Below, in pieces: positions 28,525 through 38,961 of a stretch of DNA of 52,516 nt (positions are counted from its first letter, which is position 1; the number at the start of each line of letters is the position of its first letter). This DNA is from Betaproteobacteria bacterium (lineage in GTDB: Bacteria > Pseudomonadota > Gammaproteobacteria > Burkholderiales > Usitatibacteraceae), in the NCBI GenBank assembly GCA_016790765.1, contig JAEUMZ010000044.1, forward strand, positions 1-52,516, read 5' to 3'. A model generated the notes under the pieces. The model worked only from the letters and a program-made list of their open reading frames with translations, had not been told where the DNA came from and ran no database searches. Made by a program: the position numbers and the translations under genes.

Positions 28525-29796
28525 ATGACCATGCAACGCAGGGATTTTCTGAAGGTTTCCGGTGCGGCGGCAGGCGTGTCGGTGTTTGGCGGGTGCGCCA
28601 CCGTCGGTGCGCCGGCCGGGCCGAAGGTCGTCATCGTCGGCGGCGGCTACGGCGGCGCCACGGCGGCCAAGTACATCAAGTTGTTTGCCCCGCATATCGA
28701 TGTCACGATCGTCGAGCGCAACAGCGAATTCATTTCCTGCCCGATCTCCAACCTGGTGCTCGGTGGCAGCAAGTCGATGGCCGACATCACCGTGCAGTAT
28801 TCGGCGTTGACGGCCAAGTACGGCATCAAGTTCGTGCGCGGCGAAGCCTCTGCCGTTGATGTCGAGAAGAAGCAGGTGCGTTTGGCGGATGGCACGGCGT
28901 TGCCGTTCGACCGCGTGATCCTCTCGCCCGGTATCGATTTCACCTATGCAGACCTGCCCGGCCTGAACAATGCCGCAGCGCAGGCGGCGGTGCTGCATGC
29001 GTGGAAAGCCGGCCCGCAGACCGTGGCGTTGAGGAAGCAGCTCGAAGCGATGCCCGACGGGGGTAGTTATGTCATCAGCGTGCCCACCGCGCCGTACCGC
29101 TGCCCGCCAGGGCCTTACGAGCGAGTGTGCCAGGTGGCGAGCTACTTCAAGGCGGCGAAGCCAAAGTCGAAGATCATCGTCCTCGATGCCAATCCGGATG
29201 TCACCTCCAAGCCGGGGCTGTTCAAGAAGGCGTGGTCGGAGATGTATCCGGGCATGATCGACTATCGCAACAACTCCAAGGTGGTCGACGTCGATGTGAA
29301 GGGCATGGTCGCCAAGCTGGAAGTGGGCGACGACGTAAAGGGCAATGTGTTGAACATCTTGCCGCCGATGAAGGCCGGCGCCATCGCCGACCCCTTCATC
29401 ACCGCCAACAAGCGCTGGTGCGAAATCAACTGGCTGACCTACGAAGCCAAGAACGTGCCGGGCGTGCATTTGCTGGGCGACGCGCTGCAGATCGCCCCGG
29501 GCATGCCCAAATCAGGGCACATGGCCAACTCACATGGCAAGGCCTGTGCGGCAGCCGTGGTGGCGTTGCTGGGCGGCGAGACGCCGAGCGGCGCGCCGGT
29601 GCTCAACAACACCTGCTACAGCTTCGTGTCGGCGGACAAGGTGATCCACGTGGCGTCGGTGCACAAGTACGACGAGAAAGACAAGACCATGAAGACCATC
29701 CCGGGCTCCGGCGGCATCTCCTCGGCGGCCAACGAGCTGGAAGGGCAGTACGCGATGGCGTGGGCGAAGAACATCTGGGCCGACATGTTTGCCTGA
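28525..29796 (+). CDS. fccB: Flavocytochrome c sulfide dehydrogenase flavoprotein subunit (FccB/SoxF-like)
   Basis: A 423-residue Tat-exported flavoprotein (RRDFLK at residues 6-11, then a hydrophobic stretch) that oxidises sulfide in the periplasm and passes electrons to the adjacent cytochrome. The FAD-binding GGGYGGATAAKYIKL follows VVIVG. The two redox Cys are in EFISCPISNLVLGG and in the APYRCPPGPYERVC region. The C-terminal FCSD flavin-binding domain ends with NELEGQYAMAWAKNIWADMF. AGGAG lies upstream of the ATG; ATG 28531 is an alternative. A strong terminator follows the stop by 24 bases. Confidence 0.93.
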   Translation: MTMQRRDFLKVSGAAAGVSVFGGCATVGAPAGPKVVIVGGGYGGATAAKYIKLFAPHIDVTIVERNSEFISCPISNLVLGGSKSMADITVQYSALTAKYGIKFVRGEASAVDVEKKQVRLADGTALPFDRVILSPGIDFTYADLPGLNNAAAQAAVLHAWKAGPQTVALRKQLEAMPDGGSYVISVPTAPYRCPPGPYERVCQVASYFKAAKPKSKIIVLDANPDVTSKPGLFKKAWSEMYPGMIDYRNNSKVVDVDVKGMVAKLEVGDDVKGNVLNILPPMKAGAIADPFITANKRWCEINWLTYEAKNVPGVHLLGDALQIAPGMPKSGHMANSHGKACAAAVVALLGGETPSGAPVLNNTCYSFVSADKVIHVASVHKYDEKDKTMKTIPGSGGISSAANELEGQYAMAWAKNIWADMFA

Positions 29797-29821
29797 TTGC
29801 GCGAACAAGGTGTGAAGGAAA

Positions 29822-29845
29822 CGGCGGCCTCGGCCGCCGTTTTTC
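29822..29845 (+). terminator. Rho-independent terminator after fccB
   Basis: AACGGCGGCC, loop TC, GGCCGCCGTT and then TTTTC form a very stable hairpin with a U-tract on the plus strand, placed just after fccB. It could also slow transcription from the opposite side. Confidence 0.92.
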
Positions 29846-29931
29846 ATTCGACGAATCGTAAACACCAGATCCGGCGCGCCGTTCCGGCCAAAATGCCGTG
29901 AAACGCCGCGCCGAATATGGGGTTTGCCGTT

Positions 29932-31572
29932 TCAACGGATCGTGAACGTCCCCCGGTCCGCCGACCAAAATTGCGTTGTGCCGCCCGTGCCGGTAAAGGT
30001 GTTCATGTTGAACGTGTTCGCTCCGGAAGCAGTGCCCGGCACCCGGTAGACGTTCAACGCCTGCTGGCCCACGTTCCAGGTCAATGGCGAACCGGCAGCG
30101 AGCACTTCCGGTGCACCGGTGGCCTTGGCAAAAAAGCACGCGTTGCTGCCAAACACCTTTCCGCTGCCGTTGGCGTCGAGCGCGTAGGCGGTGGCTTCGT
30201 CGCAGGCGATGCCGCGCACGTCTTGCCAGGCCACGCCATGGTTGTGCAGGGTGCTCGCCATGAACGCCATCAAACGCGGCTGGCGCGCGCGCTGCGAGAA
30301 GTGCGTGTCGGTGACGGCGTTGGCCAGCAACGCGTTGGTCAGGAAGTTGTTGGTGATCGCCACCGTCGTGGGGTTTTGCAGCACCGTCGCGTCGTTCGGT
30401 GCGCCGCCGTTGTGGGTGTATTGCGCCTGGATGTGCATGCCGGCGCTGGTGCCGCCGACGGGCGCGCGTTTGGTGTTGATCAAATGGTTGATCGCATGGC
30501 CCACCGCGCGCCCTTTGAAGAAATCGATGTAGTTCTGCTGATCGCCGCCCGCGATGAACAGCATCTCCGCGCGGCGGATGGTCTCGGCCACGCAAGCGTT
30601 GTCGCCTTCGGCGGTGGTGTTGACCAGCAGCGTCTGTACCGAATTCACCGTGCCCAATCCCTGGAGGTAACTGTTGTACGCGTTGGTGCCGGTGGACCGC
30701 AGCACCACCACGTCACCGCCGCCGGACTTGCCGATCATCCATTGGAGGGCGGCATCCACATCGCTGCCGCCGCCCATCAGCACGAAGCCACCCGTGGTCG
30801 TCGCCACGCGGTCTGTGGTGCTGCCCACTTTGCCGAGGTTCACGCCGGTGGGCAGCGTGCAGGGCCACGGGGCGCCGGCGCTCACGGTCAAGGTGGCGCT
30901 GGTGCTGCCCGCCGTGTGCGTGGCATCTGCTGCCTGATGGGCCGTGATGGTGCTGGTGCCCGCGGCGACGAGGGTGACCGTGCTGCCGGAGATCGTTGCC
31001 ACGCCGGTATTGCTGCTGCTGTAGGTGAATGCGCCGCTGCTGTTTGAGGTGGGTGGGGTCAGTGTGAACGCGGGATCGCCCACGGTTTTGCCCGGTACCG
31101 AAAAAGTGCCAAACGTGGGGGGCGGCAAGCCGGAACCGGCAAGCGGGCCGGTGACGGTCAAGCTGTAGCTGCCCGTCCCGCTGTAACGCTTGACGCGAAT
31201 GAAATAGTTGCCGGCTGCATTCACGTTGACGCTGCCGGTTTCCGGATTGCTGGTGGTCGAAGCGTAGGCGGTGTAGCTGCCGGTGGCCGGATAGAAGAAC
31301 CAGTCGAAATCGGTGTTCGCGGCGTGCGAGAGGGAAACTGCGATCGTGCCGGGCCCGGTGACAACGAGCTTGTACCAGTCGACATCGTTGCCGTTGCTGA
31401 TGGACCCGCTGATCGCGGTGCCTGAACACACGTCTGCATTGGCAGCCGAATCGGTGTTGTTCGATTCGGTCTCCGCAGTCCGGCACGCGGCGGACGCCAG
31501 GGGAGACTGGAAAACCAGCGCTGCAACGACCGCGCACGCGAACATCCGGACCTGCAAGCCAAAGCCGTGCAT
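29932..31572 (-). CDS. Secreted peptidase S51 (cyanophycinase-like) with PPC and Ig-like domains
   Basis: A 546-residue exported protein. A signal peptide (about 1-29; MFACAVVAALVFQSPLASA) leads to a pre-peptidase C-terminal (PPC) domain (about 35-142; DVDWYKLVV, GNYFIRVKRYSG). An Ig-like/Big_2-type segment follows (about 152-232; SSNTGVATISGSTVTLVAAG), then an S51 domain (about 245-545). The nucleophile Ser is S376 in VGGTSAGMH, and FIAGGDQQNY is the family's second landmark. S51 enzymes cleave Asp-containing peptides, cyanophycin in the case of cyanophycinase. GGAGGAG six bases before the ATG fixes the start. Usually PPC is C-terminal; here it is N-terminal. The substrate is unknown. Confidence 0.85.
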   Translation of the reverse strand: MHGFGLQVRMFACAVVAALVFQSPLASAACRTAETESNNTDSAANADVCSGTAISGSISNGNDVDWYKLVVTGPGTIAVSLSHAANTDFDWFFYPATGSYTAYASTTSNPETGSVNVNAAGNYFIRVKRYSGTGSYSLTVTGPLAGSGLPPPTFGTFSVPGKTVGDPAFTLTPPTSNSSGAFTYSSSNTGVATISGSTVTLVAAGTSTITAHQAADATHTAGSTSATLTVSAGAPWPCTLPTGVNLGKVGSTTDRVATTTGGFVLMGGGSDVDAALQWMIGKSGGGDVVVLRSTGTNAYNSYLQGLGTVNSVQTLLVNTTAEGDNACVAETIRRAEMLFIAGGDQQNYIDFFKGRAVGHAINHLINTKRAPVGGTSAGMHIQAQYTHNGGAPNDATVLQNPTTVAITNNFLTNALLANAVTDTHFSQRARQPRLMAFMASTLHNHGVAWQDVRGIACDEATAYALDANGSGKVFGSNACFFAKATGAPEVLAAGSPLTWNVGQQALNVYRVPGTASGANTFNMNTFTGTGGTTQFWSADRGTFTIR

Positions 31573-31724
31573 CGTGGACTCCTCCGTGCGGGAATTGTGG
31601 TGGGTACCACCTGCGCGCCCCGCGTGCGTCGCGGTGTTGCGAGCAATCTAGGCCGCGCTTGGTCAAAACGCGATGTGCAGACGCGACGGGGAGTTTTGTT
31701 TTTGCGACATGGCGCCGCAATCGG

Positions 31725-32330
31725 TCAGCGGGCCGAGGGCGTGACGGTGCGCGGCGCGGCGCCCGCAATCCACGACACTTCGAATGCCGGATTGACCTTC
31801 GACGTCAGGATGTGATCGCGCCAGGCGCCGTCGATGAACAAATAGTCCTTCGCGTAGCCCTCGATGGTGAAACCCAGCCGCTGCAACAGGCGGCCGCTGC
31901 GCACATTCTCCGGCCGGTAGTTGGCGGCGATGCGATGCAGTTTCTGTTCGCCAAACATGTACGCGTTCGACGCCGACAACGCTTCGCGCATCAGACCCGA
32001 ACCTTCGCATTGCGCATCGATCTGATAGCCGAGGGTGGCGTTGCAAAACACGCCGCGGTGGATTTGCGAATAACCGATGCTGCCGATCACGCGCGCCGCA
32101 TCGTCGTGCGGCGACAGCCACAGGCGCACCGCCGTCCCGGCGGACAGCGCTTGCTGCGCCGTTTCGACCACGCCCAGCCAGTGATCAAGGGTGTCGATGC
32201 CGTCGGGCGCTGGCGGACTCCAGGGTTTCAGGTGCGCTGCATTTCGCCGCACAAACTCCAGCGCGCCTTGCGCACGCCCCGCCTCAGGCGTGGCGATGAT
32301 CAACCGCGCGGTTTCAATCGCGACGCCCAT
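31725..32330 (-). CDS. GNAT-family N-acetyltransferase (RimJ/RimL type)
   Basis: A 201-residue acetyltransferase with the RimJ-like opening ETARLIIATP and LEFVRRNAAHLKPWSPP. The acetyl-CoA site lies around GYQIDAQCEGSGLMREALSA, and the C-terminal half has NYRPENVRSGRLLQRLGFTIEGYAKDYLFIDGAWRDHILTS. This group acetylates protein N-termini, ribosomal proteins or small amines; the substrate is not predictable. It lies 24 bases downstream of the SnoaL-like gene on the same strand, in a small minus-strand run with the SlmA-like gene. Confidence 0.9.
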   Translation of the reverse strand: MGVAIETARLIIATPEAGRAQGALEFVRRNAAHLKPWSPPAPDGIDTLDHWLGVVETAQQALSAGTAVRLWLSPHDDAARVIGSIGYSQIHRGVFCNATLGYQIDAQCEGSGLMREALSASNAYMFGEQKLHRIAANYRPENVRSGRLLQRLGFTIEGYAKDYLFIDGAWRDHILTSKVNPAFEVSWIAGAAPRTVTPSAR

Positions 32331-32354
32331 GTCGTCCCTGACTCCTGCGCTGCG

Positions 32355-32690
32355 TCACTTCTCGCGCAGGAAGCGTACGTGCTCGATCCGCCCGCCATCC
32401 GGCGTCAGCCGGTAGATGGCCACCGCGCGCCGGAAATCCGGGACGCGGCCGGTGATTTCCTCTTCATCGAGGACGTAGCGCCCGATGCGCGTGCGGTGCA
32501 CCACCACGCAATGCAAGTTGGGCGACGTGGCGAACATGCCGGCGTAGCGTTCGCGCATTTCGGCGTGCCCCTGCATCAGTCGCTCGCCGGCGCCGTCCTC
32601 GACCCGGCAATCGGGCGTGTAGCAGGCGAGGAACGCCTCGACATCGCGTGCGTTGTACGCGACGAGTTGTGCTTCGACCGGGTCACGCAT
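32355..32690 (-). CDS. SnoaL-like / NTF2-fold protein
   Basis: A 111-residue single-domain protein with the cone-shaped NTF2/SnoaL fold expected from EAQLVAYNARDVEAFLACYTPDC, RVEDGAGERLMQGHAEMRERY and the C-terminal strand pattern AIYRLTPDGGRIEHVRFL. Members include steroid isomerases, polyketide cyclases and many of unknown function. ATG 32690 is used; a GTG six bases earlier, just after the SlmA-like stop, is also possible. It probably shares a transcript with its neighbours. Confidence 0.8.
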   Translation of the reverse strand: MRDPVEAQLVAYNARDVEAFLACYTPDCRVEDGAGERLMQGHAEMRERYAGMFATSPNLHCVVVHRTRIGRYVLDEEEITGRVPDFRRAVAIYRLTPDGGRIEHVRFLREK

Positions 32691-32698
32691 CGGCACGC

Positions 32699-33274
32699 TC
32701 AGCCGGCAAACACCTGCCAGGCCTGTGGCAGGTTCTCGATGGGCGACTTGCGGAAGCCGGACTTGGCGAACTGGTGCCAGCGTCCGGCGACGAAGCAGAT
32801 GACCGCATTGGCATAGGCGGCGGCATCGAGGCCGGGCAGGGCGCCCGCCGTCATCGCCAGCCGCGCGCTTTGGCGCAGCGAACTCTCCAGCCGGTCGTGC
32901 AACTGGTTCATGCGCGCCTGCAGCCGCTCGTCCTCGTTGACCAGCGCGTCGCCGATCAAGACGCGTGTCATGCCCTGGTTCTTGTGTGCGAAGGCGAGCA
33001 GCATGGCAACGATTTTCTCGACCTGCTTTGCGCCATCGGGTTCTTCGGTCTGGATCTGGTTGACCAGGGTGAACACGGATTCCTCGATGAACTCGATCAA
33101 TCCCTCGAACATCTGCGCCTTGCTGGCGAAGTGCCGGTACAGCGCGGCCTCCGACACGTCGAGCCGCGCGGCGAGCAGGGCCGTGGTGATTTTTTCGCCC
33201 TTCGGGTTTTCCAGCATCGAGGCAAGGACCTGCAGGATCTCCTTGCGCCGCTCACCGGGTGCGCGCTTTGCCAT
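32699..33274 (-). CDS. slmA: SlmA-like nucleoid occlusion factor (TetR family)
   Basis: A 191-residue TetR-fold DNA-binding protein that matches SlmA closely by eye: RRKEILQVLASMLENPKGEKITTALLAARLDVSEAALYRHF (helix-turn-helix, about 7-50), SKAQMFEGLIEFIEESVF, and later GMTRVLIGDALVNEDERLQAR and FRKSPIENL. SlmA binds chromosomal sites and blocks FtsZ assembly over the nucleoid. GGGAG eight bases before ATG 33274 fixes the start; the longer frame to 33331 would read into a repeat element. The SnoaL-like and GNAT genes follow on the same strand. Confidence 0.87.
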   Translation of the reverse strand: MAKRAPGERRKEILQVLASMLENPKGEKITTALLAARLDVSEAALYRHFASKAQMFEGLIEFIEESVFTLVNQIQTEEPDGAKQVEKIVAMLLAFAHKNQGMTRVLIGDALVNEDERLQARMNQLHDRLESSLRQSARLAMTAGALPGLDAAAYANAVICFVAGRWHQFAKSGFRKSPIENLPQAWQVFAG

Positions 33275-33316
33275 TTGTTGTGCTCCCTTCGCTACTGGAA
33301 AAACGAAATCCGAAGC

Positions 33317-33457
33317 CACTGATGAACACAAAAGAACGCAGATGAAACACTAGCGCTGGCGCGGCGTTTGTGGCACTTTCCTCTCGGAAGGTGCGCCAAT
33401 GCTTGAGTTTGGCTAAAGCGCTTCCAGCAATCTGTGTTCATCTGTGTTGATCTGCGG
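33317..33457. repeat. Decamer-based inverted repeat, copy B
   Basis: The left arm at 33317-33345 reads GATGAACACA, AAAGAACGCA, GATGAAAC in ten-base steps. The right arm at 33430-33457 reads ATCTGTGTTC, ATCTGTGTTG, ATCTGCGG. Over 28 bases the arms are complementary at about 22 positions; about 85 bases lie between. It fills the space between the SlmA-like gene and the end of the HerA-like gene. Confidence 0.8.
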
Positions 33458-33471
33458 CCCCGCCTTTGACC

Positions 33472-34971
33472 TTACCTCTTGCCCCCCAAAATCGAACCCA
33501 ACACCCCACGGATGATGCGCCGCCCGGCTTCAGAGGCCATGGCGCGCGCCGCGCTTTTCATTGCGGCCTCGACCACACCCTCGCGCTGACGCCCGCTCTT
33601 CTCGTTGCCGCCGGGCAGCCCGATCTTGCCGAGGATGCTGCCCAGCCCGCTGTCCGCGCCCTGACCGGCCGTTGAGGGTGTCGCTGCATCGCCGCGGCGA
33701 TCCTTGAGTTTTTCGAACGCGGACTCGCGGTCGACGGTTTTCTCGTATTGCCCGGCCACCAGCGAGGACGCCCGCAGCGCCGTGCGCTGGTCCGGCGTGA
33801 TGGGACCAATCTGCGATTTCGGCGGGCACACGTAAGCGCGCTCGACGATGTTCGGCCGTCCCTTCTCGTCCAGGAACGACACCAGCGCCTCCCCCACGCC
33901 CAGCTCCGTGATCACCTCGACGACCTTGAGCTTGGGATTTTCGCGAAACGTCTCGGCCGCGGCGTTCACCGCCTTCTGGTCGCGCGGCGTGTAGGCGCGC
34001 AAGGCGTGCTGGATGCGGTTGCCGAGCTGGCCCAGCACGGTGTCCGGGATGTCGAGCGGATTCTGCGTCACGAAATACACGCCCACGCCCTTGGAGCGCA
34101 CCAGGCGCACCACCTGCTCGATCTTTTCCAGCAATTCCTTCGGCGCCTCGTTGAACAACAGGTGCGCCTCATCGAAGAAAAACACCAGCTTGGGCTTGTC
34201 GCGGTCGCCCACCTCGGGCAGGTTCTCGAACAGCTCCGAGAGCATCCACAGCAGGAAGGTGGAATAGAGCCGCGGGCTGGACAGCAGCTTGTCGGCGGCC
34301 AGGATGTTGATCACGCCCTTGCCGTCGACGGTTTGCATGAGGTCGTCGAACGACAACGCCGGTTCGCCGAAGAACTTGTCGCCGCCCTGCTGTTCCAGCG
34401 CCAGCAGGCTCCTCTGGATGGCGCCGATGCTGGCGGCAGAGATGTTGCCGTAGTCGGTGGTGAACTGGCTGGCGTTCTCCCCCACCCAACTCAACAGGGC
34501 GCGCAGGTCCTTCAGGTCCAGCAACAGCAGGCCGCCGTCGTCGGCGATCTTGAACGCCAGCGTCAGGACGCCCGTCTGCGTGTCGTTCAAATTGAAAATG
34601 CGTGACAGCAGCACCGGCCCCATTTCGGAGACCGTGGCACGCACCGGATGGCCCTGCTCGCCAAAGACATCCCACAGCGTGACCGGGCACGCCGCCGGGG
34701 TGTGGTCGAGGCCGAGGAGCTTGACGCGCTCTTCGACCTTCGGGTTCGGCTTGCCCGGTTGCGAAATGCCGGTCAGGTCACCCTTCACGTCGGCCATGAA
34801 CACCGGCACGCCGATGGCGGAGAAGTGTTCGGCCAGCACCTGCAGGGAAATGGTCTTGCCGGTCCCGGTGGCGCCGGCAATCAGGCCGTGGCGGTTGGCC
34901 ATCTGCGGCAGGATTGCCAGGTCGGTGTGCGATTTGTCGCTGGTCTTGGCAATCAACAGGGGCTCGGCCAT
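33472..34971 (-). CDS. HerA/YjgR-type ATPase (DUF853)
   Basis: A 499-residue AAA+-like ATPase of the FtsK/HerA superfamily. Walker A is [16 protein letters not shown], Walker B is [17 protein letters not shown], and [13 protein letters not shown] and [35 protein letters not shown] are hallmarks of the YjgR group. The C-terminal 90 residues are Gly/Ala/Arg-rich and probably flexible. The cellular role of YjgR proteins is not established; DNA pumping or nucleic-acid remodelling is likely from the fold. It is divergent from yebC. Confidence 0.88.
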   Translation of the reverse strand: MAEPLLIAKTSDKSHTDLAILPQMANRHGLIAGATGTGKTISLQVLAEHFSAIGVPVFMADVKGDLTGISQPGKPNPKVEERVKLLGLDHTPAACPVTLWDVFGEQGHPVRATVSEMGPVLLSRIFNLNDTQTGVLTLAFKIADDGGLLLLDLKDLRALLSWVGENASQFTTDYGNISAASIGAIQRSLLALEQQGGDKFFGEPALSFDDLMQTVDGKGVINILAADKLLSSPRLYSTFLLWMLSELFENLPEVGDRDKPKLVFFFDEAHLLFNEAPKELLEKIEQVVRLVRSKGVGVYFVTQNPLDIPDTVLGQLGNRIQHALRAYTPRDQKAVNAAAETFRENPKLKVVEVITELGVGEALVSFLDEKGRPNIVERAYVCPPKSQIGPITPDQRTALRASSLVAGQYEKTVDRESAFEKLKDRRGDAATPSTAGQGADSGLGSILGKIGLPGGNEKSGRQREGVVEAAMKSAARAMASEAGRRIIRGVLGSILGGKR

Positions 34972-35089
34972 GGCGGGAATCGTGAGGGTGGCGAAGGAGA
35001 AAGCGGTGAGTGAATGTTAACATTGCACCTTGGAAAATGTGTTGATTCCCCCCGGGGAACCACGCGGCGTTTGAGAACAGAAGGGCAAC

Positions 35090-35818
35090 ATGGCAGGACA
35101 TTCGAAGTGGGCCAACATCCAGCACCGCAAGGGTCGCCAGGATGCCAAGCGCGGGAAGATCTTCACGCGGCTGATCAAGGAAATCACCGTCGCCGCCAAG
35201 CTCGGCGGGGGGGACGCCAACAGCAATCCGCGCCTCCGGCTGGCGATGGACAAGGCGTACGACAACAACATGCCCAAGGACACCGTCGAGCGCGCCATCA
35301 AGCGCGGCTCGGGAGAGCTTGAAGGCGTCCATTACGAGGAAATCCGCTACGAGGGCTACGGCATCGGCGGTGCCGCCGTGATGGTCGACTGCATGACCGA
35401 CAACCGCACCCGCACCGTGGCCGAAGTACGCCACGCGTTTTCCAAATTCGGCGGCAACCTCGGCACCGATGGCTCGGTGGCCTTCCTGTTCAAGCACTGC
35501 GGCACGCTGCTCTTTGCACCGGGCACGAACGAGGACAAGCTGATGGAGGCCGCGCTGGAAGCCGGCGCCGAGGATGTGATCGCCAACGACGACGGGTCCA
35601 TCGAGGTCGTCACCGGGCCGTACGAGTTCGCCGGCGTGAAGGCGGCGCTGGAGAAGGCCGGCTACAAGGCCGAGTTCGGCGAGGTCACGATGAAGGCCAA
35701 CAACGAAACGGTGCTCAGCGGCGACGACGGCGTGAAGATGCAAAAACTCCTCGATGCGTTCGAGTCGCTCGACGACGTGCAGGAGGTCTATACCTCGGCG
35801 GTGATCGAGGACGCGTGA
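35090..35818 (+). CDS. yebC: YebC/PmpR-family regulatory protein
   Basis: A 242-residue TACO1-family protein with the classic start [21 protein letters not shown], then [36 protein letters not shown] and [23 protein letters not shown]. Members act as transcription regulators or help ribosomes through proline-rich stretches. It lies directly upstream of ruvC and overlaps its possible GTG start, a common proteobacterial arrangement. Confidence 0.96.
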   Translation: MAGHSKWANIQHRKGRQDAKRGKIFTRLIKEITVAAKLGGGDANSNPRLRLAMDKAYDNNMPKDTVERAIKRGSGELEGVHYEEIRYEGYGIGGAAVMVDCMTDNRTRTVAEVRHAFSKFGGNLGTDGSVAFLFKHCGTLLFAPGTNEDKLMEAALEAGAEDVIANDDGSIEVVTGPYEFAGVKAALEKAGYKAEFGEVTMKANNETVLSGDDGVKMQKLLDAFESLDDVQEVYTSAVIEDA

Positions 35819-35826
35819 CGGCGGGG

Positions 35827-36345
35827 ATGATCATCCTGGGCATCGATCCGGGCCTGCGGGTCACCGGCTTCGGCGTGATCATGAAGGCCGGCTCGGCGTT
35901 GTCCTATGTCTCCAGTGGCTGCGTGAAATCGACGACGGGAGAACTGCCCGAACGCATCAAGACGATCTTTGCCGGTGTGAACGAGGTGATCGCGCGCTTT
36001 TCGCCGGGGGAGGTCGCGGTGGAGAAAGTGTTCGTCAACGTGAATCCCCAATCGACCCTCCTTCTTGGACAGGCGCGCGGCGCGGCCATTTCGGCCGCCG
36101 TGTCGCGCGACCTGCCGGTGGCCGAGTACACGGCCCTGCAGGTCAAGCAGGCGGTGGTGGGCAAGGGGCATGCGAAAAAGGACCAGGTGCAGGAGATGGT
36201 CAAGCGCCTGCTGAAACTGCCCGGGCTTCCGGGTCCCGACGCCGCCGACGCATTGGCCTGTGCCATCTGCCATGCCCACGCCGGCCAGATGGGTGCGATG
36301 TCGACGCGCGGCTATCGCGTGCGCGGCGGGAGGCTGGTGAAATGA
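35827..36345 (+). CDS. ruvC: Holliday junction endonuclease RuvC
   Basis: A 172-residue resolvase that cuts Holliday junctions symmetrically. The first catalytic Asp is in [14 protein letters not shown], Glu in [14 protein letters not shown], and the Asp pair in [18 protein letters not shown] 35827 gives the standard length; a GTG at 35815 overlaps the yebC stop and would add four residues. The stop overlaps the ruvA start (ATGA). Confidence 0.96.
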   Translation: MIILGIDPGLRVTGFGVIMKAGSALSYVSSGCVKSTTGELPERIKTIFAGVNEVIARFSPGEVAVEKVFVNVNPQSTLLLGQARGAAISAAVSRDLPVAEYTALQVKQAVVGKGHAKKDQVQEMVKRLLKLPGLPGPDAADALACAICHAHAGQMGAMSTRGYRVRGGRLVK

Positions 36346-36929
36346 TCGGCCGCATCAGCGGAACCCTGCTGGAAAAAAACCCGCCGCAGATCCTGGTGGA
36401 GACGGCGGGCGGCGTGGGCTACGAGCTCGACGTGCCGATGAGCACCTTTTACCAACTGCCGAAGACCGGCGACAAGGTCAGCCTGCTCACGCACCTGGTG
36501 GTGCGCGAGGATGCCCAGTTGCTCTACGGCTTCGGGAGCGAGGAAGAGCGCGCCACGTTCCGGCAGTTGCTCAAGGTGAGCGGAGTGGGTCCCAAGGTGG
36601 CATTGGCCGTGCTCTCGGGGCTGAGCGTGTCCGACCTGGCGCAGGCGGTGGCGCTGCAGGAATCCGGGCGCCTGACCAAGGTGCCGGGCATCGGCAAGAA
36701 GACAGCGGAGCGCCTGCTGCTGGAATTGAAGGGCAAGCTCCTGGTCGACGTGCGCATCGCCGTCGGGGGCAGCGGTGACGCCGCCCCGGCCGCGCAGGAC
36801 ATCCTCAACGCCTTGCTGGCGCTGGGCTACAGCGACAAGGAGGCGCTTGCCGCGATCAAGCAGTTGCCGAAGGACGCTGCGGTATCGGACGGCATCCGGC
36901 AGGCGCTCAAGCTGTTGGCCAAAGCCTGA
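36342..36929 (+). CDS. ruvA: Holliday junction branch migration protein RuvA
   Basis: A 195-residue junction-binding protein. Domain I begins [20 protein letters not shown]; domain II has two helix-hairpin-helix motifs ([17 protein letters not shown] and [20 protein letters not shown]); the C-terminal domain III ([19 protein letters not shown]) contacts RuvB. It overlaps ruvC by four bases and the DUF4442 gene by three (TGATG). Confidence 0.96.
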   Translation: MIGRISGTLLEKNPPQILVETAGGVGYELDVPMSTFYQLPKTGDKVSLLTHLVVREDAQLLYGFGSEEERATFRQLLKVSGVGPKVALAVLSGLSVSDLAQAVALQESGRLTKVPGIGKKTAERLLLELKGKLLVDVRIAVGGSGDAAPAAQDILNALLALGYSDKEALAAIKQLPKDAAVSDGIRQALKLLAKA

Positions 36930-37471
36930 TGCCCTCCTCCAAGCAAAGCTTCCTCGGCAACCTCACGCTGTCGCCCGCGGCGGTCAAGCTTCTGATGAAC
37001 GTCTGGCCGCCCTTCGTGGGGATGCGCATCCACGTGGTGAAGATCTCGGCCGACTGGCGCCATGTGCGCATCCGCATGAAGCTCGGTTTGTTGAATCGTA
37101 ATTTCGTCGGCACCCATTTCGGCGGTGCGCTGTTCGCCATGGTGGACCCGTTCTGCATGATCCCCATGATGCAGGTGCTCGGTCCCGACTACCTGGTCTG
37201 GGACAAGGCCGGCCGCATCGATTTCGTTGCCCCCGGCCGCGGCACCGTGTATGCCGACATCCACCTCACGGACGCCCAGGTCGAGGAAGCCCGCGCCCGG
37301 ACCGCCGACGGCGACAAGTTCGAGCCGACATATGTCGTGGAGGTGGTCGACAGCAAGGGCACGCTGGTGGCGCGCGTGGAAAAGACGCTTTACATCCGCA
37401 AACGCCGCGAGGCGCAGGGCGCCGGTGCCGCGGGGCGATCGCCTGGCGCCCGCGCCAAGGGCGTCCAGTAG
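36929..37471 (+). CDS. DUF4442 hotdog-fold protein between ruvA and ruvB
   Basis: A 180-residue protein of the DUF4442 / PaaI-like thioesterase superfamily. WPPFVGMRIHVVKISADW, NRNFVGTHFGGALFAMVDPF (the expected active-site helix) and RIDFVAPGRGTVYADIHLT are visible; the last 25 residues are basic and low in complexity. Acyl-CoA thioester hydrolysis is the family expectation but no substrate is known. It overlaps ruvA (TGATG) and ends 9 bases before ruvB, so it is embedded in the ruv operon. A second hotdog gene (ybgC) directly follows ruvB. Confidence 0.85.
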   Translation: MPSSKQSFLGNLTLSPAAVKLLMNVWPPFVGMRIHVVKISADWRHVRIRMKLGLLNRNFVGTHFGGALFAMVDPFCMIPMMQVLGPDYLVWDKAGRIDFVAPGRGTVYADIHLTDAQVEEARARTADGDKFEPTYVVEVVDSKGTLVARVEKTLYIRKRREAQGAGAAGRSPGARAKGVQ

Positions 37472-37480
37472 AATCGCCCC

Positions 37481-38517
<1,037 letters not shown>

Positions 38518-38518
<1 letters not shown>

Positions 38519-38961
38519 TGGCCAAGCTCTCGCTCCGCCATGCGGAACAATCGCCGCTGTTCACGTTCGAATGCCCGATGCGGGTGTATTACGAGGACAC
38601 CGACGCCGGCGGCGTGGTGTATCACGCGCAGTTCGTCAAGTACCTGGAACGGGCGCGCACCGAGTGGCTGCGTCACCTGGGGTTCACCAACAGCGACCTG
38701 GAGCGCAAGCACGGGCTGGTGTTCATCGTGTCGGAACTCCACGTGGAGTACCTGAAACCCGCTTTGCTCGATGACGCGTTGAATGTCACGGTGGGCATCG
38801 AATCGGTGGGCCGCGTGCGCATCGTGTTCGCCCAGGAAGTGCGGCGCGACCACGACCTACTGGTGAAGGCACGGGTCGTGGTGGCCTCGGTGGCCGCCAA
38901 CGGGTTCAAGCCGGTGGCGTTGCCGCCGGAGCTGGAAAAGAAAATGGAGGCCATGTGCTGA
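38518..38961 (+). CDS. ybgC: Tol-Pal-associated acyl-CoA thioesterase YbgC
   Basis: A 147-residue hotdog thioesterase. The 4HBT motif is MRVYYEDTDAGGVVYHAQFVKYLERART, with the catalytic Asp in the EDTDAGG loop. YbgC cleaves short acyl-CoA or acyl-ACP thioesters and is the usual first gene of the tol-pal operon. ATG 38518 overlaps the ruvB stop. Its 3' end carries GGAGG, which serves as SD for the overlapping tolQ GTG start. Confidence 0.95.

Noticed and set aside
33275..33331. Longer start for the SlmA-like gene at 33331
   Set aside because: It reads into the decamer repeat; ATG 33274 has a good SD and matches the SlmA N-terminus.
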